DNA of 61,717 nt from Halothece sp964463655 (GCA_964463655.1 CAYXDG010000010.1:1-61717); one strand, 5' to 3'. Shown: positions 33,847 to 43,894, numbered from the stretch's first letter. A program made the numbers and translations. The notes: a model not told the origin generated them from the sequence alone.

Positions 33847-36303
33847 ATGACCAACTTAAAAGATATCCCAGAAACTAAATCTGATCAAACCCAAAACACC
33901 GCTCAATCAGTCCATCTTCACAACGGACACAACCCCAATCATCAAGAACCTCCCCTCTATTTAAATCCAACAAAAGTCAAAGAGAGGACTTTACAAAGTC
34001 GTCTCCTCTTGGGAATTTTGCCAACGGTCTTAGTCCCCCTAGGCATTGCAGGGGCGATCGGGGTTAACATAATTAGAACCAATGCGGAGGAAGAATATCA
34101 AACTCGCCTAGAACAACAAACCTTGATCGCTGGGGAGGATATGCGGGAATGGCTCAGCACCTATCAAGCTATTGGTGAAACCTTAGCCAACAATCCTTTG
34201 ATTATCCAAGCCGTACGGGAAGGAAGCAACCAAGCACTCAATGACGGTCTCAATACTCGATCGACTCGTCAATTGGAAGAACAATTTCAGGATACTAAGC
34301 TACTGCGCTTAAATTCTGCATTAAATAATTATTTCCAACAAATGAGTCGTACTCATAATCTCAGTGAAATTATTCTCACCGAACAAAACGGTCTGAATGT
34401 CGCTTATAACATCATTACCTCTGATTTCGTGCAAAAAGAAGAGCCTTGGTGGGAACAAGGAAAAGCTCAAGGTCAATTCATTGGAGAACTGGAGTATGAT
34501 GAATCAAGCCAAGCAGAAGTGATTCCCTTGATGCAGTCGATTTCAGACCCAGACAGCAAAGCCTTTTTAGGGCTGATGAAACTGGGAATTCCCGCCACCT
34601 CCTTAGAAACCGTTGAAAAAACCTTAGAACACTCAGGGATTTTACCCAGTGGAAAAATCCAAATTCTCAATACTTCTAATCAACAAGTGCTGCTGAGTGT
34701 TGGGTCACAAGGGACAATGCTTGATACAGCAGTTGAAGGGGGACAAGCCGTTCAAGCCTTTGCTAGAGAAATGATAAACACCAAAACAGCAGAGCTTACG
34801 GTGCGAGAAGAAAATTTGGGCGCGATCGCCAAAGCTAACGGCTTCAGTAATCTTTCACTAGGCGAACACGATCATGATCAACATGATGATCAGGCTCATG
34901 AAGGGGAAGAAGACCTGATCTTCCAAGCCAGTTTTACTTACGAAGGACGACAATATCAACTAGGTACGATTCCTCAATCAGATTGGATTACGATTTCCTC
35001 AGTGAGCGAGCAAACCTTGCAAGCAGCTGGCAATGAATTAATAGGTGTGTTTGCTTTGGTGGGAGCAATCCTCGCACTGGTAGCAACGGGAATTGCCTTT
35101 ATTTTAGCCAATCAATTGTCTTCACCTCTGATTAATGTTTCAAGCTCTGCGGAAAAAGCAGCAGAAGGCGATCTCTCCGTAAGAGCCCAAGCCCAAGGGA
35201 CGATCGAAACCAAAATCCTTGCTAACAGTTTTAACAACTTAGTGGAACAGGTGGAAAGGCTGCTTGAAGATCAGAAAAATAACATGGAACAACAGCGCTC
35301 TTCACGGGAAGAATTAGAAGCAGAGGTCTTTCGTCTGATGAGCGATATTGAACAAGCAGCCGAAGGAGACTTGACTGTGCGAGCGCAGTTGATGGAAGGA
35401 GATATTGGGATTGTCGCTGACTTGTTTAATGCCGTGGTGGAAAACCTCCAAGAAACCGCCCAACAAGTAAAAGAAACAGCGACCCGCGTCAGTGATTCCT
35501 TGGGAGAAAATGAAACAGAGATTCGAGAAGTCGCCAAAGGCGCGATCGCAGAAGCAGAAGAAATTCAAACGACCTTAGCATCTATCGAAGCCATGAACCG
35601 ATCGATTCAGGAGGTGGCTCAAAATGCCCAAAAAGCAGCCGCGATCGCTGATACTGCCCTGAATACAGCCCAAGAAGGAAACGAAGCAATGGATCAGACA
35701 GTGCAGAGGATTCAAGAATTGCGCTTAACAGTGGGTGAAACAGCGAAAAAAATGAAACAGATGGGAGAATCAGCGCAAAAGATTTCCCAAGTGGTTTCTC
35801 TGATTGATGAAATCTCCTTGAAAACCAGTTTACTGGCGATTAATGCGAGTGTGGAAGCCAACCGCGCAGGAGAACTCGGACAAGGCTTTACCGCCGTTGC
35901 TGAACAAGTGGAAGCACTAGCCGAACAATCAGCTTCAGCAGCCAAAGATATTACCCAAATTGTCGCAGGGATTCAAAATGAAACCCAAGAAGCGATCGAA
36001 ATTATGGAACAGGGCACCAGTGAAGTGGTCGCCAGTACCCGCTCCGTTGAACAGACCAAGCAACGACTCGGAGAAGTGGTGGAACGATCAGAAGAAATTA
36101 ACCGTCTCATGCGATCGATTTCCCAAGCCACCGTCTCTCAAGCGGAAACAAGCGCGGTAGTCTCCCGACTCATGGAACAAGTGGCTAAATCATCCCAAAA
36201 CCGTTCTCAGACTTCTAAAACAACCGCCCAAGCCATTCAAGAAACGGCTCAACTCGCCCAAAGTCTCAGAAATTCCGTTGATCAATTTAAGGTAGAAAAA
36301 TGA
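33847..36303 (+). CDS. Methyl-accepting chemotaxis receptor with His/Asp-rich periplasmic loop
   Basis: An 818-residue transducer. Membrane helices are near 53-76 (LLLGILPTVLVPLGIAGAIG) and 398-422 (LIGVFALVGAILALVATGIA), enclosing a periplasmic sensor of about 320 residues. Within it, residues 339-356 read GEHDHDQHDDQAHEGEED, a likely metal-binding or pH-sensitive loop shortly before the membrane-proximal strands. HAMP segments and a signalling domain with AINASVEANRAGELGQGF follow, closely similar to the preceding receptor. The two probably form mixed arrays with the operon's CheW and CheA. Metal sensing is inference. Confidence 0.92.
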   Translation: MTNLKDIPETKSDQTQNTAQSVHLHNGHNPNHQEPPLYLNPTKVKERTLQSRLLLGILPTVLVPLGIAGAIGVNIIRTNAEEEYQTRLEQQTLIAGEDMREWLSTYQAIGETLANNPLIIQAVREGSNQALNDGLNTRSTRQLEEQFQDTKLLRLNSALNNYFQQMSRTHNLSEIILTEQNGLNVAYNIITSDFVQKEEPWWEQGKAQGQFIGELEYDESSQAEVIPLMQSISDPDSKAFLGLMKLGIPATSLETVEKTLEHSGILPSGKIQILNTSNQQVLLSVGSQGTMLDTAVEGGQAVQAFAREMINTKTAELTVREENLGAIAKANGFSNLSLGEHDHDQHDDQAHEGEEDLIFQASFTYEGRQYQLGTIPQSDWITISSVSEQTLQAAGNELIGVFALVGAILALVATGIAFILANQLSSPLINVSSSAEKAAEGDLSVRAQAQGTIETKILANSFNNLVEQVERLLEDQKNNMEQQRSSREELEAEVFRLMSDIEQAAEGDLTVRAQLMEGDIGIVADLFNAVVENLQETAQQVKETATRVSDSLGENETEIREVAKGAIAEAEEIQTTLASIEAMNRSIQEVAQNAQKAAAIADTALNTAQEGNEAMDQTVQRIQELRLTVGETAKKMKQMGESAQKISQVVSLIDEISLKTSLLAINASVEANRAGELGQGFTAVAEQVEALAEQSASAAKDITQIVAGIQNETQEAIEIMEQGTSEVVASTRSVEQTKQRLGEVVERSEEINRLMRSISQATVSQAETSAVVSRLMEQVAKSSQNRSQTSKTTAQAIQETAQLAQSLRNSVDQFKVEK

Positions 36304-36368
36304 AGAATCATTGAGAATTCTTTATTAGTTATTTGTTCCTCACTGCTAACTGCTAACTGGTCACTGTT

Positions 36369-39248
36369 ATGGACATAGAATTACAAGCAAGACTGGAGTT
36401 CTTAGAAGAAGCGATCGAATACTGCGATCAGCTAGAATCATCCCTATTAGGAATTGCAGACACAGGGATTGATTCCCAAAAACTCGACGCTGCGGCCCGC
36501 GCTGCTCACTCCATTAAAGGGGGAGCCGCGATGATGGGATTTAAGGTGATGACTCATACGGCTCATTCCTTAGAAGATTATCTGAAAATTCTGCAAGCTC
36601 GTTTTCAGGGACAAGACATTGATCCCCAAATCGAAATTTTGTTATTGCAAGGGGTGGACTGCTTACGAGAAATTGGAACGTCCTATCGTCAAGGAAATGA
36701 ACCTCAGCAAGAATGGTTCGAGAAATATATCACTTCCACGTTTGACCCCCTACACAAAAGATTAGGAGATTTAACCGAAGCTGATGAAACAGCCCTCTTG
36801 TCTAAGGAAGAAGGGACAAATGTCGCTGATTTATTATTTGGGAGTGGGGTTGAAGAATGTCTCGCGCGCCTCAAAAGCCAGTTGAAGATTCTTCCCCCTG
36901 ATGAACTTGCAGAACATTTAAACAGCACAGCAGAGGAATTAGCCGATTTTGGGCGCATGATTGAATGTGAAGAATTTATTGGCTTGTGTGAGTCGGTGAA
37001 GGCTTATTTAGCCCAAAGTCCCCCAGAAGAAGTTAATTCTCTGACTCGAAGCGCGATCGCCCAATGGGAACGCTCCCAAGCCCTCATCCAATTGGGACGC
37101 TACAATCAACTCCCGAACACCTTAGACAGCAGCGAAATTACAGCAGAAGATAACAAGTGGGATGAAATCGAGATTCCAAACCTCGATGACTTTGACCCCG
37201 CCGAATTTGCAGACCTACAAGCAGAATTTGATTTCCCCGATCTAGAAAAACCAGAAGGAGGACAGGAAGAAGATTTCTTCGCGATGGCTGTTCAAGAAAG
37301 CATTGGACAGGACAAACAAACCTTAGAAGTCGAACTAGAATCGAGCAAAACTCCTATCCCAGAAGATACCACAGTCCGAGTCTCCGTGGAACAATTAGCT
37401 CGGATTAATACCCTATTCAGTCGCTTGATTCTCGAACGGGAAATGCTGAACTCACGGATTAGACAGCTAGAAGAATTTGTGAGGTTAAGTAAATCTCGAA
37501 CTGATCAACTCGAAACAGCCAATAAACAATTACGGAAATGGTACGACAAACTCGACTATAACAGTATTGCAGTTTCTAATTTGATGAACACTCAAACCGA
37601 AGGGTTTGATACCTTAGAGATGGATCGCTACAGTGACTTACATCTCTTATTCCAAGAGCAAATGGAAACGATCGTGCAGTTACAAGAGGTGACAAGCGAT
37701 ATTGAAGTCAGTTCCCGAGAAGTCACCCAAGCAATGGGAAACTTAAACTTCACCACCAGTGACCTGCAACGGGGGATTACACGGGTGCAAACTCGCCCTT
37801 TTTCCGAAGCAGTGAAAGGAACACGACGCATGATCCGCGATTTATCTCTCCAATATGACAAACCCGTTACCATTAAGATTCAAGGGGAAAATACCCTGAT
37901 CGATCGCGCTGCTTTTGAAGCTCTAACCGCCCCTTTAAACCACTTGTTACGCAATGCTTTTGATCATGGCATTGAAGACTCAGAAACTCGCAAGCATCGG
38001 GGGAAACCTGAACAAGGTACAATCACCCTCAATGCCGTGAATCAGGGGAATAAAACGATTATTTCCATTTCTGATGATGGCGGTGGCATCGATCGCGATA
38101 AAATTAAGGCTTGTTTACGGAAAATGGGCAAGTCTGACCAAGAGTTAGGGAAAATGAGCGATCAGGCTCTGCTGAATTCTATTTTTACTCCAGGCTTTTC
38201 TACCGCCGAACAAGTGACAGAATTATCAGGTCGGGGTGTTGGGATGGATGTTGTTCGTACTAACTTAGAAAAGATTCGCGGTGAAATTTATGTGGATACA
38301 AAGTTGGGGGCGGGAACAACGTTTAGGATCAGTTTTCCCCTTTCTGTCTCGATCGCACGGGTAGCGATTGTGGAAAGTCAAGGCTTGGTTTTTGCTTTAC
38401 CTGCTGAGATTATTCAAGCCTTTGCTCCCCATAATGAATTTATTGAAGAGTCTGGGACGATGCTTTGGAGTGAGGGCGAGATTCCTGTGGTCGGTCTCGA
38501 ACGCTGGATTCAGTTTAACCGTGCTGTTAAGCCTTTTGCAATGGAAGGAATGCCAACGCTCGATCGCCCAACTGTCTTAATTGTTGATGCTGGCGATCAC
38601 CAACAAGGCTTTAAGGTCGATCGCTTCTGGCGAGAACAAGAAGTCGCTCTCCGCAGTGTCGATAGCCCGCTTCCCCTTCCTGTTGGGATCATGGGTTCAA
38701 CGGTTTTAGGCGATGGTCGTCCCATTCCCTTAGTCGATCCCATGCAACTCTTAAGTGGTGAGAACAGATCAAAAATATTAGCAACAGAAAACATTGATGA
38801 TTATCGCTTTGATGAAGAAAATATTACTGAGGAAGCCATTTTTGATCTGATTGATCGTCATCGTTCTACTACAGAAGAAGATACAATCTTAATTATTGAT
38901 GATTCGATTCATGTGCGTCGCTATCTCGCGATCGCCCTAGAAAAAGCAGGCTATCAAGTGGAACAAGCCAGAGATGGACAAGAAGCGATCGAGAAAGTCT
39001 TTAGCGGTTTACCCATTAAAGCAGCGATTTGTGATATCGAAATGCCTCGTTTAGATGGTTACGGCGTGTTAGAAGAGATTAAAGGACATCCTAAATATAA
39101 AAAGCTCCCGATCGCCATGCTCACTTCTCGCGGTAACGAAAAACACCGTCAGCTGGCCATGAAGTTAGGAGCTACTGCCTATTTTTCTAAACCCTACAAC
39201 GAGCAAGAATTGTTAACCACCCTCGCTTCAATGATCAATAGCCAGTGA
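36369..39248 (+). CDS. Hybrid CheA-type histidine kinase with C-terminal receiver (PixL position)
   Basis: A 959-residue kinase. The N-terminal Hpt domain has the phosphorylated His47 in AARAAHSIKGGAAMMGF. A second helical, Hpt-like region lies near 155-245, an acidic linker near 255-330, and then the dimerisation helices. The ATPase domain shows NHLLRNAFDHGIE, DDGGGID and GRGVGMDVVR. A CheW-like domain follows, and a receiver domain at about 835-955 has LIIDDSIHVRRY and Asp889 (AICDIEMPRLDG). It would drive phosphorylation of the CheY-like and PatA-like regulators encoded at the start of the operon and control type IV pilus-based movement, as in the Pix, Tax and Hmp systems. Confidence 0.93.
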   Translation: MDIELQARLEFLEEAIEYCDQLESSLLGIADTGIDSQKLDAAARAAHSIKGGAAMMGFKVMTHTAHSLEDYLKILQARFQGQDIDPQIEILLLQGVDCLREIGTSYRQGNEPQQEWFEKYITSTFDPLHKRLGDLTEADETALLSKEEGTNVADLLFGSGVEECLARLKSQLKILPPDELAEHLNSTAEELADFGRMIECEEFIGLCESVKAYLAQSPPEEVNSLTRSAIAQWERSQALIQLGRYNQLPNTLDSSEITAEDNKWDEIEIPNLDDFDPAEFADLQAEFDFPDLEKPEGGQEEDFFAMAVQESIGQDKQTLEVELESSKTPIPEDTTVRVSVEQLARINTLFSRLILEREMLNSRIRQLEEFVRLSKSRTDQLETANKQLRKWYDKLDYNSIAVSNLMNTQTEGFDTLEMDRYSDLHLLFQEQMETIVQLQEVTSDIEVSSREVTQAMGNLNFTTSDLQRGITRVQTRPFSEAVKGTRRMIRDLSLQYDKPVTIKIQGENTLIDRAAFEALTAPLNHLLRNAFDHGIEDSETRKHRGKPEQGTITLNAVNQGNKTIISISDDGGGIDRDKIKACLRKMGKSDQELGKMSDQALLNSIFTPGFSTAEQVTELSGRGVGMDVVRTNLEKIRGEIYVDTKLGAGTTFRISFPLSVSIARVAIVESQGLVFALPAEIIQAFAPHNEFIEESGTMLWSEGEIPVVGLERWIQFNRAVKPFAMEGMPTLDRPTVLIVDAGDHQQGFKVDRFWREQEVALRSVDSPLPLPVGIMGSTVLGDGRPIPLVDPMQLLSGENRSKILATENIDDYRFDEENITEEAIFDLIDRHRSTTEEDTILIIDDSIHVRRYLAIALEKAGYQVEQARDGQEAIEKVFSGLPIKAAICDIEMPRLDGYGVLEEIKGHPKYKKLPIAMLTSRGNEKHRQLAMKLGATAYFSKPYNEQELLTTLASMINSQ

Positions 39249-39266
39249 CCCCAAAATAATAATGAT

Positions 39267-40121
39267 ATGACCCTTTCCATTGCTCATCTTGGCCCAAGGG
39301 GAACTCACTCAGAAACGGCAGCCTTAGCCTATATGCAATGGCTGCAACAGAGCAAAAGTCAATCCGCACTCCTCTGTCCCTACCCCAGTATTGCACAAAC
39401 TTTGAAGGCGGTTGCCAAAGGAGAGGTTAATTTTGCCGTTGTTCCTGTAGAAAATTCCACAGAAGGCAGTGTTACCATTACCCTCGATACTCTCTGGGAA
39501 TTAGAAGGTTTACAAATTCAAAAAGTTCTAGTGCTTCCTATTACTCACGCTCTGTTATCTCAAGCAAAATCCTTAGCAGAGATTAAAACCGTTTATTCCC
39601 ATCCCCAAGCCCTCGCTCAATGTCAAAAAGCCCTAGAAGCCTATCTTCCCAATGTGCAGTTAATTCCCACCCCTTCGACAGTAGAAGCGCTGCGATATTT
39701 AAGCCAAGCATCAGAAAAAGAAAGTGCAGGCGCGATCGCCTCAAACCGTGCTTCTCAACTTTATAACTTACCCATTCTCCTCCCTTCTTTGAATGATTAT
39801 CCAGACAACTGCACTCGTTTCTGGGTCGTTGGGTTAGAAACTACGGTTCAAGGTCAGTATATCTCACTAGGTTTCACCACGCCAACCAATGAACCAGGCG
39901 CTTTAGTCCGTCCCCTTTCCGTTTTTGCCCAAAGACACATCAATCTCACTCGCATTGAATCTCGTCCCACCAAACGGTCTTTAGGAGAATATTTGTTTTT
40001 TATTGAAATTGAAGCCAACGCCATTGACTCTCATGTTAAAGCGGCTTTAGCAGATTTGCCTCAACATACAGAAGTGCTTAAAGTTTTTGGCAACTATGAT
40101 ATTTTACCAATTAGCAATTAA
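39267..40121 (+). CDS. pheA: Prephenate dehydratase
   Basis: A 284-residue cytosolic enzyme converting prephenate to phenylpyruvate in phenylalanine synthesis. The catalytic domain starts with IAHLGPRGTHSETAALAY and has NSTEGSV (substrate binding) and NCTRFWVVG, the TRF-type block near its end. A C-terminal ACT domain (GALVRPLSVFAQRHINLTRIE, then ESRP) provides Phe feedback control. The length is that of the stand-alone enzyme without a chorismate mutase domain. It ends 14 nt from the convergent HD phosphohydrolase gene. Confidence 0.95.
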   Translation: MTLSIAHLGPRGTHSETAALAYMQWLQQSKSQSALLCPYPSIAQTLKAVAKGEVNFAVVPVENSTEGSVTITLDTLWELEGLQIQKVLVLPITHALLSQAKSLAEIKTVYSHPQALAQCQKALEAYLPNVQLIPTPSTVEALRYLSQASEKESAGAIASNRASQLYNLPILLPSLNDYPDNCTRFWVVGLETTVQGQYISLGFTTPTNEPGALVRPLSVFAQRHINLTRIESRPTKRSLGEYLFFIEIEANAIDSHVKAALADLPQHTEVLKVFGNYDILPISN

Positions 40122-40135
40122 TTGGATCGCGATCT

Positions 40136-42493
40136 TCACTTCTTAAAAGAACAAGAATACTTTGCATCCAAAGCAGCTTTTGGGTAAGCAATGCGTTTAT
40201 GATTACTTTGTTGCCAAACTCTGACAAATACCTGAGCAATTTTTTTTAATTCGGTGCGACTTAAATTTGCATCTTGCAGTTGTCCATCTTGCCAACGAGC
40301 GCGGATAATTTTATTGACCATGCTGAGAGCTTTTTCTGGAGAAACATCATTGAGCGATCGCAGTGCTGCCTCACAGCCATCTGCTAACATAACAAGACCT
40401 GTTTCTCTGGATTGAGGAATCGGCCCATCATAACGAAAATCACTTTCTGAAACCTTTCCCTGTTCCTGCTGTTGCGCTTGACAATAAAAGTAAGAGATTA
40501 ATAACGTCCCTTGATGTTCAGGAATAAAATCGCGAATCGCTTTCGGTAAACCGCAACGTCTAGCCATCACTAAACCTTCGCTGACGTGCTTTTTAATAAT
40601 CTTGGCACTTTCATAAGAATTATTAATTTCATCATGCTTATTTTTCCCACCCATTTGGTTTTCAATAAACCCCAATGGATCGTGCATTTTGCCAATATCA
40701 TGATAAAGGGTTCCCGCTCGGACTAATTCTACATTACAATCCAATTCTCTAGCTGCTGCCTCGGCCAGAGAAGCGACAAACAAGGTGTGTTGAAAAGTCC
40801 CGGGCGCTTCAATGGCTAACCGTTGTAATAAAGGGCGATTGGGATTGGCTAACTCCGCTAAACGGATAGGAGTTACTAGGTCAAATAATCGTTCCAGATA
40901 GGGAGAGACTCCAAACGCAACAATACTCCAAGCTAACCCTGATAAGCCATAAAGAACAGCACTTGGTAACATTGCATACCACACTATTTCCCCACTGGTG
41001 TTTAAAATGAGACTCAATAGGAGATAAACCGCCCCTTGAATCAGCCCGATTACCCCTCCCAGAAGAGCCAACTCCTCACGCGATCGCAGCTGTCCGGCCA
41101 CTCCTGCTGCTAGGAAACCCCCGACAGAGCCTGTGATCAGAGCTTCCCAAGGAATAATTGTTCCCTGTGCGCTCACAAGTGTGTAAACTTCTAACCCACT
41201 CACCAAAGCCACCTGCGTTAAAGCCAACACCGGCCCATAAAAACTGCTAACCAGAAGTCCCATGGCAGGCAAACAAGAGTAATGAATGCCAAACATGAGT
41301 AATAAAGGGCTCGAAACACTAATCAAAATCAGCAATAATTGATCCCGTCTTCGTAGTGAGCGCTTGAGTGTGATTTTCACTCGCCAAAAGGCAAAAACCG
41401 TCAATGATACCAATCCCCCACAAATCAATAAGCCGTCCCAATTAACTCCTCTCTGACTCAAACCCAAAGCATCTAACAGTAAAAATTGTTCCCGATTAAT
41501 TTCCTCTCCTGCTTCAACAATGACTTCTTCTGCTTTCACACTCAACATCACAGGAGCAACTGAGGAGGAAATAGCGGTCGCCTGACGTTCGGTTCCTATT
41601 GTATCTTCCACTAAATTCGGTTCTAAAACCCTTAAAATCTCTGTCCCTAAAGCAACCCTCTGAGCAGGCATTTTTCCCTCTAATTGGAGTTGAATTGCGG
41701 CGTTGAGACTAGATTGAGGTAAACCAGGGGCAAGGCCTTGAGCGAGCATTTGTTCGGCAATGTGTTCAATGTCCTGTCTGGTGCTTTCCCAAGCGGAGGG
41801 GGATAATTCTAAAAGAACTGACTTGGCGATCGCATTGAGACCACCCATTTCTCCTTCTTGAAGCACTGTTTGATATTGCTGACGAATAATTTCAATTTTA
41901 TTGAATAATTGTCCAAATTCTTCTTGGGTTAAACGTTGTGATAATTCATTAAGCTCAGCTTGAGCTTTTCTGAGTGGGGAATTGATCTTTGAAGAGGTAG
42001 AGGGGGGAGCTAATATTCTTGCCAATTCTTGAGAGGAACAAGTGCGAAGATAAACCTGTGCTGATTCAGTTAATTGGTCTGTGGTGGTAAATAACTCTGC
42101 TCCTGCTTTTTTTCTCAGCGCAGTCAGGGTTTTTAGCTTTGCGGATAATTCCTTAAGAATGGCTTGATTTTTTCCCTGATCGATTTTCAACACAGGGACT
42201 AAACGTGACCGCGCAGATTCTAATTTTTGAACTGTTTTCCACTCATCTTTAATTGTCAAGTCTGAGGGGGCGACAATGGTTACGGGGGATTGAGTCCCGA
42301 TCGCCAATTGCGGTTGATTATAAAGGCGATTTCCCACGACTCCTGTCAACATTAAAACCGCTAGGAGGAAAATCAACCAACCACTGGTAGAAGTAACCAG
42401 ATGCGAGACTCTTTTTCTTAACCACTGGAGTAAAGAAAGCTGACCGCGATCGTCGTTAGGAATCAGATAAGGAATACTAGGAGACTGTTTCAT
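40136..42493 (-). CDS. pgpH: 7TM-HD phosphohydrolase, PgpH type (c-di-AMP phosphodiesterase family)
   Basis: A 785-residue membrane protein. An N-terminal helix (WLIFLLAVLMLTGVVG) leads to an extracellular 7TMR-HDED domain (to about residue 330), then seven helices, then a cytoplasmic HD domain with FQHTLFVASLAEAA, YHDIGK (His-Asp near residue 598), HDEINNSYESAKIIKKHV and FIPEHQGT, which supply the metal ligands. PgpH of Listeria cleaves c-di-AMP to pApA; cyanobacterial homologues share this layout. Involvement in osmotic and diurnal c-di-AMP signalling would suit a salt-tolerant host but is inferred. Confidence 0.9.
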   Translation of the reverse strand: MKQSPSIPYLIPNDDRGQLSLLQWLRKRVSHLVTSTSGWLIFLLAVLMLTGVVGNRLYNQPQLAIGTQSPVTIVAPSDLTIKDEWKTVQKLESARSRLVPVLKIDQGKNQAILKELSAKLKTLTALRKKAGAELFTTTDQLTESAQVYLRTCSSQELARILAPPSTSSKINSPLRKAQAELNELSQRLTQEEFGQLFNKIEIIRQQYQTVLQEGEMGGLNAIAKSVLLELSPSAWESTRQDIEHIAEQMLAQGLAPGLPQSSLNAAIQLQLEGKMPAQRVALGTEILRVLEPNLVEDTIGTERQATAISSSVAPVMLSVKAEEVIVEAGEEINREQFLLLDALGLSQRGVNWDGLLICGGLVSLTVFAFWRVKITLKRSLRRRDQLLLILISVSSPLLLMFGIHYSCLPAMGLLVSSFYGPVLALTQVALVSGLEVYTLVSAQGTIIPWEALITGSVGGFLAAGVAGQLRSREELALLGGVIGLIQGAVYLLLSLILNTSGEIVWYAMLPSAVLYGLSGLAWSIVAFGVSPYLERLFDLVTPIRLAELANPNRPLLQRLAIEAPGTFQHTLFVASLAEAAARELDCNVELVRAGTLYHDIGKMHDPLGFIENQMGGKNKHDEINNSYESAKIIKKHVSEGLVMARRCGLPKAIRDFIPEHQGTLLISYFYCQAQQQEQGKVSESDFRYDGPIPQSRETGLVMLADGCEAALRSLNDVSPEKALSMVNKIIRARWQDGQLQDANLSRTELKKIAQVFVRVWQQSNHKRIAYPKAALDAKYSCSFKK

Positions 42494-42584
42494 CAGCTTT
42501 AATCATCGCCTTGTCAAGCATAATCAGAGATTTAATGGGGGGTCTGAAATCCAGATTCCCTTTCTCCGTTTGGAAGGGCGGGGT

Positions 42585-43397
42585 TTAGCGTCTTTGAATG
42601 ACTCCAAGCGACGCGATCGCTGTTCCCTTCACTCGACCCGTGAGCGTACCTTTTTTGAGAGGCTGGTTGATCTTAGCAAATTTGTAGCTACCTGACCATG
42701 TGCCTAACATCAATATTAACTTACGTTCCTCTTCCCGTTTTTGTTTATGTAATAACAAACGCCAAGAAAGAGGAAAACCCACCATCCCATTGTGAGCGCC
42801 TGATAAAGCACCAACTAATGGAAAAACCCAAGGATTCGTTCCTTTGATTGTTTTCACTCTTCCCACACTCAACCGCAAATCCTCTGATGTTATTCCGAAA
42901 CAGTATAGAGCCAACCCAATGTCTTGACAAGCCCCTGATAGTTCAGCTTGGGTTTCTTCCAGGGAACTTCCCTTATTTCGTTGGGTTTGTAGGGTTTGTA
43001 ACCATTCATCAATTTTTAGGTCTTCAAACCAATTTTTGCCTCGAATTTGTTCTTTTAATATCCAACTCATGACTGTTGCATAAATCTCGATCGCTTCCAT
43101 CGTTTCTGCTGATTTTTTGGGGAGTTGTGCGATCGCCCTGAGACGCTCTTTTAATTCTTCTTCTTGGTCATGAAAAAATAAAATCAGAGGTAAACACTGC
43201 ACTAGCATTTCAGCAGGATTAATGTTGTGGGATTTTAATCTGGGTTTCCATTCTCCCGTTTCGGTTAAAGATTTAATTCCTTCCTCTTGAATTTCGCGCC
43301 ATGATTTTAGTTCCGCTTCCTCATGAGCGCCAAAAATTGCTCCCAGAAAACTCCCCAATAAAGCTCCTTGCCACCGCGATAACAGAGTTTGACGCAT
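42585..43397 (-). CDS. Uncharacterised protein resembling a degenerate ADP-ribosylglycohydrolase
   Basis: A 270-residue protein. The N-terminus (RWQGALLGSFLGAIFGAHEE) and the late block VFPLVGALSGAHNGMVGFPLSWR resemble the first and last helices of the DraG/ADP-ribosylglycohydrolase fold, and a ...CLPLILFFHD helix lies between. The acidic metal-binding residues of that family (a GD/DDT-type motif near the start and a D..D pair near the end) are not visible, so it may be a catalytically dead relative. It lies 91 nt upstream of the HD phosphohydrolase gene on the same strand. The function is unknown. Confidence 0.6.
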   Translation of the reverse strand: MRQTLLSRWQGALLGSFLGAIFGAHEEAELKSWREIQEEGIKSLTETGEWKPRLKSHNINPAEMLVQCLPLILFFHDQEEELKERLRAIAQLPKKSAETMEAIEIYATVMSWILKEQIRGKNWFEDLKIDEWLQTLQTQRNKGSSLEETQAELSGACQDIGLALYCFGITSEDLRLSVGRVKTIKGTNPWVFPLVGALSGAHNGMVGFPLSWRLLLHKQKREEERKLILMLGTWSGSYKFAKINQPLKKGTLTGRVKGTAIASLGVIQRR

Positions 43398-43426
43398 CTT
43401 TTACAATTAATAATTGGTTCATTGTT

Positions 43427-43873
43427 CTACTGTTTTCTTAAATAACGAACCAGCGCTTCTAATCCCAGCAAGTAGCTGTCTAGACCAAAACCGCTAATTT
43501 GCCCGATCGCGATCGCAGCGATATAGGAATGATGGCGAAAGGATTCTCTTTGATAAATATTGCTTAAATGCACCTCCACCACTGGCAAATTAACCCCTGC
43601 CAGCGCATCTCGAATAGCTACGCTAGTATGGGTATAAGCGCCAGCGTTGATGAGAATGCCATCCTTGCTTCCTAACGCGCCGTGAATTGCTTCCACGATC
43701 GCGCCCTCAGAATTCAACTGTTGACACTCTACATAGCTATGCAGCCCTGCACAGGAATTTTTCAGAGCTGCATCAACTTCTTCCAACTTTAAATCACCAT
43801 ATATTGAGCGTTCACGAATCCCAAGCAAGTTTAAGTTCGGGCCGTGTAACACTAAAATCTGTAGTTGCTGCAC
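43427..43873 (-). CDS. aroQ: Type II 3-dehydroquinate dehydratase
   Basis: A 148-residue enzyme of the shikimate pathway, forming 3-dehydroshikimate. HGPNLNLLGIRERSIYG carries the conserved Arg and the catalytic tyrosine loop. NSEGAIVEAIHGA, INAGAYTHTSVAIRDAL and VVEVHLSNIYQRESFRHHS follow in canonical order and hold the substrate-binding Asn and catalytic His. Length is typical for the dodecameric class II enzyme. Translation starts at a GTG. The small gene at 43895 lies 21 nt upstream and is probably in the same transcript. Confidence 0.96.
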   Translation of the reverse strand: MQQLQILVLHGPNLNLLGIRERSIYGDLKLEEVDAALKNSCAGLHSYVECQQLNSEGAIVEAIHGALGSKDGILINAGAYTHTSVAIRDALAGVNLPVVEVHLSNIYQRESFRHHSYIAAIAIGQISGFGLDSYLLGLEALVRYLRKQ

Positions 43874-43894
43874 GAGCTTTTACTCACGATTCCG

